Positions 28,222-39,148 of a DNA stretch of 46,355 bases are shown here, piece after piece. Position numbers and translations under genes: made by a program. Under the pieces are notes generated by a model, which made no database searches, had not been told where the DNA came from, and saw nothing but the letters and a program-made list of their open reading frames with translations. This DNA comes from Stentor coeruleus (taxonomy: Eukaryota > Ciliophora > Heterotrichea > Heterotrichida > Stentoridae): positions 1 through 46,355 of the forward strand of contig MPUH01000552.1 of the NCBI GenBank assembly GCA_001970955.1, given 5' to 3'. Each line of letters opens with the position of its first letter. The stretch's first letter is position 1.

Positions 28222-29709
28222 ATGGAAGAGCCAAGTGAATCTAGAGAGAAACGTCCTCGTGAAAAAATCACTCCTGACACTGTAATCCCTCCACTTCCGT
28301 CAAAAGCAGAGAGATTACCTCCTCCTGATGAAGATAAATATAAACGCGAATTGCAGATAATTGAAGGGAAAATCACCAGATTACGGGACAAAAAGAAAGG
28401 TGTTCATGACCAAATCAAAGTTAAAAAAGAAGGAGGAAAAATGGATAACCAAGACCTCTCAGTCAAAGAATTTATTGGCACAAAGGTCACTTCAAGAAAA
28501 GAGATGATTGCTAATAGAGCCAAATTGCGTGATGAATTAGATAATCTGAAGCATGAGTTTTATTCTATGGTTGATGAACAAAAGAAGATTAGGCCGCGAA
28601 TCAAGATTTTTGATAAGGAAAAAACTGAGAAGCAAATTGAAGTTATTCAGAGAAAAATTGAAACTACAACTTTGACTTTAAGTGAAGAGAAGAAAGCAAT
28701 TCAGGAGCTTAGTGAGCTTCAACAGTCAGTGCCACTTATTACTCAGCATGCTACTAGAGCTAAAAAGCTTGATGAAAATAAAGCGAGGCAAGAAGTTATC
28801 AAAGCGCAAATAACGGCTTTTAACCAAGAAATTGATCAGACAAGTAATATTATTAATGAAACTAACTCTAAGATAAAGAGCTCCAAAGATCATCTCAACA
28901 CAGAAATTCCAGCAATGTTTGAAGAAACCAAAAAAATTGCTACCGAAATTGAAATGCTAGAAGGTGAAAAAAAAACTCTCACTGATAACTTCAAGGAAAT
29001 GAAATATGCATACAATAAACAGCAAAGTGAAATTAGGCAAATTGAATGGATGACCAAAATGAAAGCAAAAATCATCGAGCAAGAAGAAAGAAGAAAAAAA
29101 GAAGAAGAACAACTGAAACTCGATGAACTCAATAAACCTCATCCTTACGCTAAAGAAATCACATCTTGTGAAACCTACATTTCCTATTTAGATAGATTTA
29201 TTCCTAAAGATTCATCAGGCACACATAAAGAATATAAAGAATTCAATGATCCCAACCTTTTAATAGAAAAATCTGTACTAAATGCTAAAGAAGCTGAAGA
29301 ATGGTTTGGAGCTACTAGCAAAAAAGAAAAAAAGAAGAAAAATAAAAAGCAAAAAAAGACTGAAGGACTGCTAGCAAATCAGCCTGTCGACTTATTAAAC
29401 TTTTTTTCTTATTGCGGTATCAAAGTTCCAACTACAGTAGACGAAGCTAAAGCTGCAATTGAAGAACTTAATAAAAGAAAATCTGAATGGGAAGCAAAGG
29501 ACACTAGAGAAAATGTAGAAGAAAAAAAGATGGAAGAGGCAAACGAAAGTAAATCAGCTGATCTTTCATTTAACCCTGTTAATTTCCCAGCACCTGAAGA
29601 AAGTAAAGCTAAAGAAAACTACGGGATCTTTGAAGATAAAGGGCCTGTACCTGAAGTGAAGGAGGTGACAAGGGGAAAGAGAGGCAAAAGAAGATATAAG
29701 TTATCATAA
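28222..29709 (+). CDS. Bfr1-like coiled-coil protein (mRNP/ribosome-associated)
   Basis: 495 residues, ATG 28222 to TAA. A basic, Pro-rich N-terminus is followed by LPPPDEDKYKRELQIIEGKI, which begins a long charged coiled coil (about 35-310). HPYAKEITSCETYISYLDRF at about 310-330 and the later NFFSYCGIKVPTTVDEAKAA segment match the Bfr1 layout: coiled coil, then 'P...EI..C..LI.YL..', then a small helical domain. A Lys-rich patch (KKEKKKKNKKQKK) and a basic C-terminus (RGKRGKRRYKLS) suit RNA or ribosome binding. Yeast Bfr1 associates with polysomes and mRNP at the ER. Identification rests on pattern, not alignment. Confidence 0.7.
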   Translation: MEEPSESREKRPREKITPDTVIPPLPSKAERLPPPDEDKYKRELQIIEGKITRLRDKKKGVHDQIKVKKEGGKMDNQDLSVKEFIGTKVTSRKEMIANRAKLRDELDNLKHEFYSMVDEQKKIRPRIKIFDKEKTEKQIEVIQRKIETTTLTLSEEKKAIQELSELQQSVPLITQHATRAKKLDENKARQEVIKAQITAFNQEIDQTSNIINETNSKIKSSKDHLNTEIPAMFEETKKIATEIEMLEGEKKTLTDNFKEMKYAYNKQQSEIRQIEWMTKMKAKIIEQEERRKKEEEQLKLDELNKPHPYAKEITSCETYISYLDRFIPKDSSGTHKEYKEFNDPNLLIEKSVLNAKEAEEWFGATSKKEKKKKNKKQKKTEGLLANQPVDLLNFFSYCGIKVPTTVDEAKAAIEELNKRKSEWEAKDTRENVEEKKMEEANESKSADLSFNPVNFPAPEESKAKENYGIFEDKGPVPEVKEVTRGKRGKRRYKLS

Positions 29710-30169
29710 TATATTTTTATCTATCTTAAATCCAGCAACATATATATAATATCTAACACTCTGAAGCCATAATTATATTAGGAGCAGGAAAAGTTAGAGG
29801 TTGTAACAAGGAGTATCTTAAATGCCACTTAAAAAAAGTTAGAATGGGCAATATCACCAGACTTTTGCTGTGGGGCTAGAGGGTGATTGTGCCAATTTTA
29901 ATTTTGATATTTGATGTAGAGACCTTGATTTTTAAGCATATTATAAGGCTCATAAAAATAAGATGTAATATGAAAAAATCTTTTAAGTTAAGGGTTTTTT
30001 AAAGATTAAGTTAATTTATGTATGCACGATGTAAAATTATTATATTTTAATATAATTTGACACTGATTATTAAGGGAATTTAGTTTGCTGAAAAATAGCA
30101 ACAATAATAATTGCACTATAATTTTCATTAAATAAACTTTTTAAATGATTTTATAGCATGCCTCTATAC
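29710..30169. other. gene-free convergent interval
   Basis: AT-rich 3' flanks of the Bfr1-like and kelch genes. A slightly GC-richer stretch at 29770-29920 has no coding pattern that I can support. Confidence 0.4.
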
Positions 30170-31456
30170 TTAACTTAATGGAATATTGATTGGAGTTTTA
30201 ATCGTATTCTCCACTAGGAAATAAACATAGCAGTCATTAAAAGGCATTTGGTGTCTATCTCCTCCAAATATAATCATAATATTCCCACTATAAACCGCGC
30301 TATGCCCATCACGTGGGTGAGGTGGTCTTGCTCTTATTCTTCCTGAGGTCTGACAAGGAGGTCCTTCATATAAAGTTTTTTTTTTCTTAGGATTTATGGT
30401 GTCAGGAGGTGAACTATCCGTATTTTTCCTCATAGTGCTTTGTCCTGGGCTCAACTCAGCTGTACTTTTTTTAATCATCGGGCTTTTAGGTGGGTTTGCA
30501 TGCTTATTAGGTGAAATTCTAGACTTCTTGAATTCTTCCAACTGTTCATTGGAAACTGGGTCTTTGATTTGATGTTCGTATTGGAACATAACCCATTCAG
30601 AAGTCGCAAAATTATACGAGTACATGTCATTAGTCTCTTTTGTGATGTCCTTCATTCCTCCAAACAAAATCATGTGACCCATAAACACTATCGCGCTGTG
30701 TCCTGAACGACCTGATGGGACATTTCCAATGCCAACAACATTTTCCCAAGCATAAGTCCTCAAATCTAACCGCCAAAGATCATTCAGTTTCTCTCCTTCA
30801 TCACTAGTTCCACCAAAAATATACATATGATCTCGATATATAATGGCAGAATGATTTGATCTAGGTTCAGGTCCATTAGATATCTTGGCTTGCTTCCATT
30901 TTTCAGTGTTTAGGTTAAGTAAATAAACGTTGTTTGTTCGTTCTCCAATCGAATAGCCTCCAAATATTATCATCCAAGCAGCAGTTCCATCTTCATAAAG
31001 GCAAGCTGAATGAGAGTCTAGAGCTGGAGGTATCTGAGGATTGTCTGGGACTATTTCTCTATGTTGCAAGGTTCGAAGATTGTAGACTAATGTCCTGTTG
31101 AACTCTCTATGGCTATTAGTTCCTCCGAATAAGTACATTAAGTCTCCTTTAAGCACTGCTGTGTGTCGACAAAGAGGGCCTATATCAGGAATTTTCATTT
31201 CTTCCCAGTCGCCTTGATCGAATTGCGAAATTTCTATCATCCACATACCGCTTTGAGGACCTTCTTTTAGATCCTGCCCACCATATATGACCATTTTGTC
31301 CCCCCACATGACTGCTGAATGATAACTTCGTCTGGTTGGATGATGTCCTGTTGTCCGTATTTCCTCCCATAAGCTCTTTGAGTTATCTGCAGGCACTTTA
31401 GTCTCAACACGGAGACTCAGATATGCTTTTTGGTTATTAGAGTTGAAACCTTCCAT
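30170..31456 (-). CDS. kelch-repeat beta-propeller protein
   Basis: 428 residues, ATG 31456 to TAA. About six kelch units are seen, each with the R..HSA....~~~~GG core: RRSYHSAVMWGDKMVIYGG, CRHTAVLKGDLMYLFGG, LDSHSACLYEDG..IIFGG, RSNHSAIIYRDHMYIFGG, RSGHSAIVFMGHMILFGG and, after a break, RDGHSAVYSGNIMIIFGG. Between units five and six is a 75-residue Ser/Pro/Lys-rich insertion (SPNKHANPPKSPMIKKSTAE and so on), probably a disordered loop with proline-directed phosphorylation sites. Kelch propellers are protein-binding platforms. There is no BTB or F-box partner domain. Confidence 0.9.
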   Translation of the reverse strand: MEGFNSNNQKAYLSLRVETKVPADNSKSLWEEIRTTGHHPTRRSYHSAVMWGDKMVIYGGQDLKEGPQSGMWMIEISQFDQGDWEEMKIPDIGPLCRHTAVLKGDLMYLFGGTNSHREFNRTLVYNLRTLQHREIVPDNPQIPPALDSHSACLYEDGTAAWMIIFGGYSIGERTNNVYLLNLNTEKWKQAKISNGPEPRSNHSAIIYRDHMYIFGGTSDEGEKLNDLWRLDLRTYAWENVVGIGNVPSGRSGHSAIVFMGHMILFGGMKDITKETNDMYSYNFATSEWVMFQYEHQIKDPVSNEQLEEFKKSRISPNKHANPPKSPMIKKSTAELSPGQSTMRKNTDSSPPDTINPKKKKTLYEGPPCQTSGRIRARPPHPRDGHSAVYSGNIMIIFGGDRHQMPFNDCYVYFLVENTIKTPINIPLS

Positions 31457-31521
31457 TTATCTTTATGGTTTTATTTTTTATATTAACTTTGTGAATGGTA
31501 TAATGATTTTTGGTTCAATTT
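31457..31521. promoter_or_regulatory. upstream flank of the kelch gene
   Basis: Short AT-rich stretch before ATG 31456, with the usual A/T run at the start. It separates the kelch gene from a short coding-like relic on the same strand. Confidence 0.25.
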
Positions 31522-31749
31522 TCATCTTTGGGGGTAAATTTGAGTTGTGTTTATAGCTTTGCCTTTATAGAAGCCAGACTTGGGTTTAAGAACTTTGAAT
31601 TTAATCCTTTAGAAGAATGCTTCCTTTAAAAGTTCTTAATGGTTTTCACAGGATAAGCTTCGTCTGCTGAGTTTTTCAAATGCTTTAGACTGTGAATTTG
31701 GATTTTCCATATCACTGGACTTGCATATTATTTTTTGATCAAGACGCAT
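31522..31749 (-). pseudogene. short coding-like frame with two in-frame TAA codons
   Basis: From ATG 31749 (MRLDQKIICKSSDMENPN) one frame runs 75 codons to TGA at 31522 and is interrupted only by two TAA codons, after RRSLSCENH and after ELLKEAFF. The text past them stays protein-like (RIKFKVLKPKSGFYKGK). Both TAAs sit where Gln would fit well. Either these are CAA-to-TAA mutations in a small decaying gene or the frame is chance. The genes around use TAA as stop, so recoding is unlikely. No family is recognised. Confidence 0.3.
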
Positions 31750-32854
31750 GTAAACTTTATGCGAATAAAGTATGGTGTAAAAAGAGCAGACTTTTGTAAT
31801 CTTATTTATTAGTTAGGAATTATCGCTTGACTATTGTCCATAATCTTATTTTATTTCGCCACATTAAGTTTTAGTAAACACATTTCTAATTCAATTTACT
31901 CTAAGTTTTCCACTATCTTGACTATAATTAGAATTTTCCCTTAAAATTTGAAATTATTGTTATGCACATCTAAAATGAGAGATATGAGTATTTTTAAGCG
32001 CAATAATATTCATTTCTAAAATTTATCCAAAAAATCACCTAATTTATATTTTAAATTAAATTAAGATGATGATTGATTGCTCACTAATTGTAAAGCATTT
32101 CTTCTATTTTCCAGTTTTTTTTCTGTGAGTTATTTTTTATTTTTAGAGCTTTTATCCACTTTTTGCTTTCCTGTGGCAGTCTTCGCGCCCTAGAACCTTT
32201 GCCATAATTGATAAGTTTTCAGGTGGTTTAGACTTGCCAAAATATTTTTATCAATTTTTTCGTAATGCTTATTAAAAAAATATTCAGATTTTATTAATAT
32301 AATAAATAGAAAGGTGACAGATTATAAATATTTGATCAATTTTTAGTATAATAATTATTGCAATCCTTTAATGCTAAAGTTTTTATGTAAAAATAGTATT
32401 TATAAATATTATGAGATTTGTATAGTTATTGAAAAATAGCATATTTGCATTATATACCAAAAGCGATCTTAAATAGTCCAAAACTGATTAATTTAGATAC
32501 AAGCATATATTTGAGTAAAAGTTACTTTAAACATTAAAATCTTATAAAATAAATTTATGATTATCATACTAAATACTTTTTTAATTCAACTTAACCTAAA
32601 ATAATCACTTTCATTAAGTTATCGATCAGAACTCTAGTTTTTTTAAATAGCCACTTTTACTAAATTTTATTATCTTCAAATAATCAAACTCTTCATAACT
32701 CAAGCAAAATTTTAATTTCAAAGGCCTACAGATTCATTACTAATTAAGTTACTCAAAAATATCATCCTATCAATTTATTTCATCAAATTAATCTCTACTA
32801 GGCTTCTTCCCCGCATTTACAAAACATACACTTCTTATCTTGTCTGGTATATAA
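31750..32854. other. gene-free divergent interval
   Basis: About 1.1 kb of AT-rich DNA upstream of the TBCD gene. It ends in ctggtatataa directly before ATG 32855. Nothing else was recognised. Confidence 0.45.
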
Positions 32855-35800
32855 ATGGACGAGTCAATAATCTTAGGACTTCATAATGCATACAAGGAAA
32901 AATACGAGCAAGATTTCGAGCCTAATACCAAGACCTTTGTAGCAGAAACTGGAGCTTTACATAAATACATTGCTGACCTCTGCGCTGAAGCTCTTGGAAA
33001 TTCCACTCTAACCTCATCTCAAGCTTTTGAAATAAAAAACCGAGTTCTTTACATAGTAAAATTTACCTAGCTTGAGCAATATCAAGAGCAGCCAGGCTTA
33101 TTAGACCCACATCTTGAAGAGTGGGTATGCCCGCTGATGGATTCAGTGAAGATCTCTATAAAAAAAGGAGGAAATCCTCATTTCATATTCGAAATAGTCT
33201 ATTCTTTATGTAAAATCAGAGGATTTAAAACTATTCTCAAATTCTTCCCACATGACGCGGCTGATCTTGAACCATGCTTTTATTATTTGCAGAGCATTAA
33301 CAATAATACTTTGTGGCAGTCTCAGTACATTATGCTTATTTGGCTTAGCATGATTGTCCTAGTTCCTTTTGATCTTGATACAATTGATTCAGCAGGAAAC
33401 CTCATACAAGCAATATTAAACCACTGCAAGCACTTTCTCGAGCACACCGGCAAACCCCGGGAAGGTTCTGGCATCACAATCGCAAAGCTTCTCACCCGTC
33501 CAGACATAATAAACCGCGGCCTTCTTGAAGAATTTCTTGAATGGAGTATCTCTCTTTTGAAAACCGATCAAGAATTCTTAAAGCTTGGAAGCCTTTACAC
33601 AGTAGTTCAAATTTTCACCCATGGGACTAGACTTGAACTCCTTCGTCATATAAAAACTGCATCAACTTTCCTGGACTCCGAGCAATCAAATAATACCTTT
33701 CTCAGACAATTTAAAGTCAAACTTGCTGGAAGAATTGCTATGACCCAACTCAAGCCAACAGTTGCAACATGGAGGTACTCAAGAGGCTCAAGATCATTAT
33801 TAGCAAACTTAGCTACTATAAATTCCTCATGCAAAATTTTTACAAACGCAGCATCAACAGTTATTAAAACCTATAGTTCAGATCCTATCATAGAATCTTC
33901 AGGAATGGATGAAGAGTTGCAATTTGAAGTGCTAGAAACAGCTATAGATACACTTTTAACTGGACTTCGTGATAGGGATAATATAGTTCGTTGGTCAGCA
34001 GCAAAAGCTATTGGGAGAATTACAGGGAGGCTTGATAAAGATATGGGAGATGAGATTGTTGGCCAAGTTTTAGAACTATTTAAACCAACTGAAAGCGATA
34101 GTGCTTGGCATGGTGGGTGCTTGGCTTTAGCAGAACTAGCACGACGAGGTTTATTATTACCTGAAAGACTTTCTGAGGTTTTTCCTCTTTTATATGATGC
34201 TTTATTGTATGATAGAAAGCATGGAAATCATTCTATAGGCGCCCATGTTAGAGATGCAGCTTGTTATTTAGCCTGGTCTTTTGCAAGAGCATATGCACCA
34301 GAAGAGATGCAAAATCATTTACATGGTTTAGCTCGACATTTAATAATTGTAGCACTTTTTGATAGAGAAGTCAATTGCAGAAGAGCAGCATCAGCAGCTT
34401 TTCAAGAGCATGTTGGTAGGCAAGGGAGCTTTCCTAACGGTATTGAAATATTAACTGAAGCTGACTATTTCACATTAGGTAACAGAAACCATGCTTNAAA
34501 TTGCAGAAGAGCAGCATCAGCAGCTTTTCAAGAGCATGTTGGTAGGCAAGGGAGCTTCCCTAACGGTATTGAAATATTAACTGAAGCTGACTATTTCACA
34601 TTAGGTAACAGAAACCATGCTTATCTTCATGTAACATGCTTTATAGCTCAGTTTCCAGATTACCTTCATTTTATGATCAACCATTTATTAGAACAGAAAC
34701 TCAAGCATTGGGATATTATTATAAGACAATTAACAGGCTGTGCTTTGTCGGTGCTTGCTCCATTCGCACCAGACTATTATATAAATGTAGCTTTACCTAA
34801 ACTTCTGCATATGGTTTTTGATGCTAATCTTGTTAATCGCCATGGGAGTATATTAGGAGTAGCTGAAGCTTTATTAGGACTTGCAGGAAAAAGTGGGGAG
34901 AATAACGATCCAAAAACTATTGAAAAAATAATCTACAAGCACTCAGGGAACTACTATTTGCTAAAACCTCAGGATGATATTAATGAAAAAGATATTGCTA
35001 TACTTAAAGATAGCGACAATCACAAGTATTTTAAAGAAATATATAGAAAACTGCAACAGACCAACAATCTGGCTGTGATCCCTAGTGCTATGATGAGTCA
35101 GATAAAAGAAGTTGTGCCAAGCATAGAAAAAAAACGTTTGTATAGAGGCAAGGGTGGGCAGATTATCAGAATTGCAGTTTGCAGATATTTAGAATGCTTA
35201 TCAAAAGCTAGAATTTCCTTGACAACTTCACAAATTTTAAAGATTCAGGAAACACTTAATGAATGCATTAGCCACAATGCCCCTGAAGTTCAAGAAGCAG
35301 GAAATTCGGCTTTTAGAGAAGTAAGTAGAGTATACCACAATAGTATAGGTGAAAGCTTAGCTAAATGCACTTATGAAACTCATTTAAACGCCCTTAAAGC
35401 TTTTAACGCTTCTAAAGATATACCAGCGAGCGCAACTCGAGGAGCAGCCCTAGCTTTTGGATGCTTCAACTACAATCTTCTAAAAATCAACCCTGATGAA
35501 ATTGTAGAAAATCTAATCCAAAGCACAAAAATTAGAGGTAATGAAACTGATGACCCTGAAACAAGGAGAAATGCCACAACTTCACTTGGGCAAATAGTAT
35601 TAATTATACTTGAAAAACCTGAAGATATAAATCCTGAAAATATTCAATTTGAAGACCAAGTAAAGCTTATGGATTTTGATGATAAGCTTATAGAAAAAAT
35701 CCTTGAATGCTTATTTATATGTAGTCAGGATTATAGTAATGATAAAAGAGGAGATGTTGGCAGTTGGGTTAGAATGGCTTGCATGCAGTCATTATTAGAC

Positions 35801-36841
35801 ATATGCCAATCACGCTATGTGCTTACTGAAAAAATGTGGGAAAAAGTTTTCTGTGTGCTTTTAAGGCAAATTGTAGAGAAAATTGACAGACTTCGACAGA
35901 TAGCTGGAGACATAATAGAAAAACTCTTATTAAATTGCTCTTTACCAGAATGGAGCCATGAGTTAAAGCCTGTGTTCATAGAGAATAAAGAGTTTGTCCA
36001 ACAGTTTCAAGAAAAGTTAGAAAAATTGCAAAAGGCTGAAACACTTCCAGATCAGTCAGAAATGCCTGTACAATCATCCGTAAGTATTTATGAAAGGTCC
36101 AATTTATGGAGTGTGCCAACTTTTGTATTCCCACTTGTATGCCCATTGTTAAATATTAAGAATTTTAGAAAGGAAATGATTAGAGGTATTGCTATTAGTG
36201 TTGGGGGGATAACTGAATCTACTGTAAGAAGCAGTTCAGAGGAATTTGTTAAAGTTGTGAGAAATAATATTCATATTGCTGAAGATATTTTAGAAGTTTT
36301 TAGAACTTGTGAAGAAAGGCTAGAAATACCATTTATGAAAGCTTGGGCTTTGCTATTTAAACATATAGAAGTCTTACATAAGATGAATATTGGACAAGGA
36401 GTGCTTCAAAGATGCCAAGAGATTATTAAAGGGTCAAAAGATATTTATAAGTGGCTAGCGTTTATTGATACTATTAGTGGTTTGCTAGATAGTCCTGAGT
36501 GCCACAGGGATGCGCTTAGGATTGTTTTGGCTGCTCTCGGCCAGCCATTCCCCAAAGTTAGAACATTAGCAGCACAAAACTTATTTACTTTCTTAAACGG
36601 GGTAACAAGCTATGAAAAAGTTTGCAAATCAGAAGAAGATTTTAATCAAATCCTTGACTTGGTTATTGAAACTCCATGGGTGCAAGGTCTTAATGAAGTT
36701 AGACCTATCCGTAACCAAATCTTTGCAATTCTAGGAATGGAGCCACCTAAGCTTAAAGTTCAAAACCCAGGAGTTCAGCCTGTCAAAGATAAGCAAGAAG
36801 ACTCTTCTTATAAGAATTTAGTTAACGAAATGGGCTTCTAA
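32855..36841 (+). CDS. TBCD: tubulin-folding cofactor D (TBCD), 2 exons; contains an assembly duplication
   Basis: Exon 1 (ATG 32855) and exon 2 are joined across a 15-nt intron at 33056-33070, giving ...RVLYI then LEQYQEQPGLLDPHLEEWV, a near-diagnostic TBCD motif (human: ILDKYQEQPHLLDPHLE). KIRGFKTILKFFPHDAADLEP also matches. HEAT-like repeats follow (RDRDNIVRWSAAKAIGRITG, HVRDAACYLAWSFARAY), and the C-terminal cofactor D domain is present. TBCD captures beta-tubulin and assembles or disassembles the alpha-beta dimer. As given the protein is 1323 residues; 42 of these are a false repeat around the N at 34497, so the real length is near 1281 (human 1192). All 15-nt-intron rules hold. Confidence 0.95.
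33056..33070 (+). other. 15-nt intron (TBCD)
   Basis: gtaaaatttacctag. Its last three bases would be a premature stop; removal restores the YQEQPxLLDPHLE motif. Confidence 0.95.
34373..34622 (+). repeat. 124-bp direct duplication around a single N inside TBCD (assembly join)
   Basis: 34373-34496 recurs at 34499-34622 with one mismatch (agctttcc versus agcttccc), separated by N at 34497 and one A. The 126-nt offset keeps the frame and inserts 42 duplicate residues. The single mismatch suggests two haplotype or error variants that the assembler failed to merge. Confidence 0.88.
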
Positions 36842-37268
36842 TAAAAATGGCTTATAATAATTTTAACCCTTTGGCGTTCTTGGATTTCCTTTGCAATGCA
36901 AGGTCAGAAAAGGGTATATATTGACTAGAGTAAGGCGACTTGCTCCTTTCATATATTTTGTATAAAAACTATCCCTTTTTTGTATAAGATTAGCTTTGGC
37001 TATTTGATACTTAATTCTATGCGACATCCTGATGTTTATACTATTTGATGAAGGATATTGATTGATATTGGGTACTTGGATGCTTAGAAATAAAATTGTT
37101 GAATTTTTTAAGAATTTAATTGGAGGATGGCAATATATGGGAAATGCCTATTGGAGAGATTTGAAAGAATCAAAATTTTTTATGAGGTACGAAGAATAAA
37201 TGCAGGAGCTTTTAGCTAGCAGTTATAATGATAATTTACGGAATACTTGATTATTAAAGGTTAGTTAG
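36842..37268. other. gene-free interval
   Basis: AT-rich 3' flank of TBCD with nothing recognisable. Confidence 0.4.
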
Positions 37269-37493
37269 TTAGTAAATACATCTTTCACAGTCATGAACTC
37301 TGTATTCATCAATTTTCAGATGTTTTCTCTTATTATCTATGTTTACTACGAAGTTTTTTATGATTCTATCTACTTTTCTTTTAATTTTATTGCTCTTTTC
37401 TCCTATACATTTTTCAAACTTTTTGCCGTTTAGTACTATTTCTACTAGTGTAAGTTTGTAGTATATGTCTATTATTTGTTTTTTTAAATGCTC
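37269..37493 (-). pseudogene. coding-like frame without a start, relic or 3' exon
   Basis: An open frame of 74 codons ends in TAA at 37269. It reads EHLKKQIIDIYYKLTLVEIV, then LNGKKFEKCIGEKSNKIKRK, then VDRIIKNFVVNIDNKRKH, then LKIDEYRVHDCERCIY. It is charged and strand/helix-like but has no ATG; an in-frame TGA precedes it (37494-37496). No 15-nt intron upstream rescues it. Probably the end of a decayed gene. The family is not recognised. Confidence 0.35.
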
Positions 37494-37959
37494 TCATTTT
37501 ATAAGTAAATAATTTTTGATGAAATTTTCCAATCATTAAATTATAACAAAAAAAATACTGGAATCAAAAATCTAATTAAAATTAATAAATGATTGATTGA
37601 AATAGATATTTTAATTATTAGCAGTTAACCATTTTATGAATACTTAGTAAAAATCAACTATCTTATATATGAAAAACGTATTTGATATACAAATTTAACC
37701 CTTTATAACTAATCCTTTTAAGTATAAAACAATCACCTCTATCTACTGCAATAAATCTGAAAACCCAACTACAACAAGAATTAATTACCCAATATGCTAC
37801 GAACAACATAAAATTTCAAGGCATGCCTTATAAAGCTAGGCTTCACAAGGAAAATAAAATAAACGCAAGACTTGCCTCAGTTATGTGAACTTGGAAAATT
37901 TATGAATCGTGACAAAGTTGTTTATTAAAGATTATTTATTTCATAAGAAGGTGGAGAAA
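37494..37959. other. gene-free interval
   Basis: AT-rich, nothing recognisable. Confidence 0.4.
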
Positions 37960-38400
37960 TAACATTAGGAGGCGAGTCTATTGTACTCCATGGGAAAGGT
38001 ATTGAAGCATGGCTTAATGGAATTAAGCATGAAGGAATATTAATACAGGACATAAAGAAGGTGATGGGATATTGTATATGTTAGATGTAAAATATACTGG
38101 AGAATTTTATAATGATGATTCCAATGGATATAAGGAGATTATATGGAATAATGGAAACAATTATAAAGTTCATGGAAAGATAGAATGCATGATAAGGGCA
38201 TTTACTTAGAAAAAAGGTAAAACATAAACTAGAAGGTATAAACATAGTGAAAAGCATGATAAAGGAGCGATGATTTTGCCAGATAACGATGCTATGAAGA
38301 TAATTGGAAGTATAACAATCAACATGGCGAAAGAATTTACAATTTTTTGATAAGGGTAATGGAAGATTGAGAAGGGTAGAGGTGAATGGGAAAATGAAGA
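37960..38400 (+). pseudogene. MORN-repeat relic
   Basis: Pieces in shifting frames match MORN repeats: HGKGIEAWLNGIKHEG; THKEGDGILYMLDVKYTGEF followed by YNDDSNGYKEIIWNNGNNY; and NWKYNNQHGERIYNF. The core 'Y.GeF.~~~~~G.G...~.~G..Y' recurs about every 23 residues. Several stops and frame changes prevent any continuous protein. A broken copy of a MORN-repeat gene, a large family in ciliates that is often linked to membranes or lipid kinases. Confidence 0.6.
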
Positions 38401-39148
38401 ACGCAAACATTGGCTAAATATTTCTAACTCTTAAATAAATAGTTTAATTGCTTGATTTTGAAATTGTAAATATAAGTGCTTCATATATATTTGAAAACTA
38501 GTTTGGACAATTCAAAGTCCAACTGATTTTTTTGATTATGGGAATATAGAGGCTAATTAATTTAATAAGAAATTTAAAAGACTTAATGTAGGTGTTCCTT
38601 TTAAAATAGAAAACCTGAATAAAATTAGCTAAAATTGCAGCAGAAAAAAAAATAGTTGGCAAATTAGTAACAATTTTTTGTTTATTCAAAAGTTTAACTA
38701 CTATTTGCTTTTTATTGTTGACGGTTTAATCACTTTATATTTTCACTTACAAATAATAAGATTGAGATTTACCTGTGTTAATTGAGTGTAAAATACATAA
38801 AATACATAAAATTTAGGCTCAGTAGATAGAATTTATTTTATAATCTGAGTCTATTTTGTTGCTAACAAGGACTTATACTTTTCTAATAAAACTGTTAGAT
38901 ATTTATTTTATCCCTAAAGTTTAAATTTTTAATGTAATAAAAAAATATTTTATCATGACATCAATTGTAATAATATCTATTTACATAGTGAAACCTTTCT
39001 AAACATTTCTTGCCCCTTATCATAAATTTTACAGATTCTTTTTAGCTTATTAAAACTAAAATACACTTCAATTGACCTAAAAAATGCTCAAGATTCATCA
39101 ACTTTCAATATATCAAGCGAATTTCTATATAAGTGACTCTATAAAAAT
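38401..39148. other. gene-free interval upstream of the cyclase gene
   Basis: AT-rich. Contains a short tandem aaaatacataaaatacataaa near 38790-38812. It ends in tataaaaat before ATG 39149. Confidence 0.4.

Noticed and set aside
31660..31690. A 15-nt intron (gtgaaaaccattaag) removing the first TAA of the small frame
   Set aside because: It lacks the GTA start and A10 pattern, and removing it creates a new TAA at the junction.
33137..36841. TBCD starting at an internal codon near 33137
   Set aside because: The upstream exon from 32855 joins in frame across a 15-nt intron and supplies the conserved YQEQPxLLDPHLE segment.
38081..38410. Open frames of 66-109 codons on the minus strand
   Set aside because: They are antisense shadows of the MORN-repeat relic; their translations are hydrophobic low-complexity text typical of AT-rich antisense frames.
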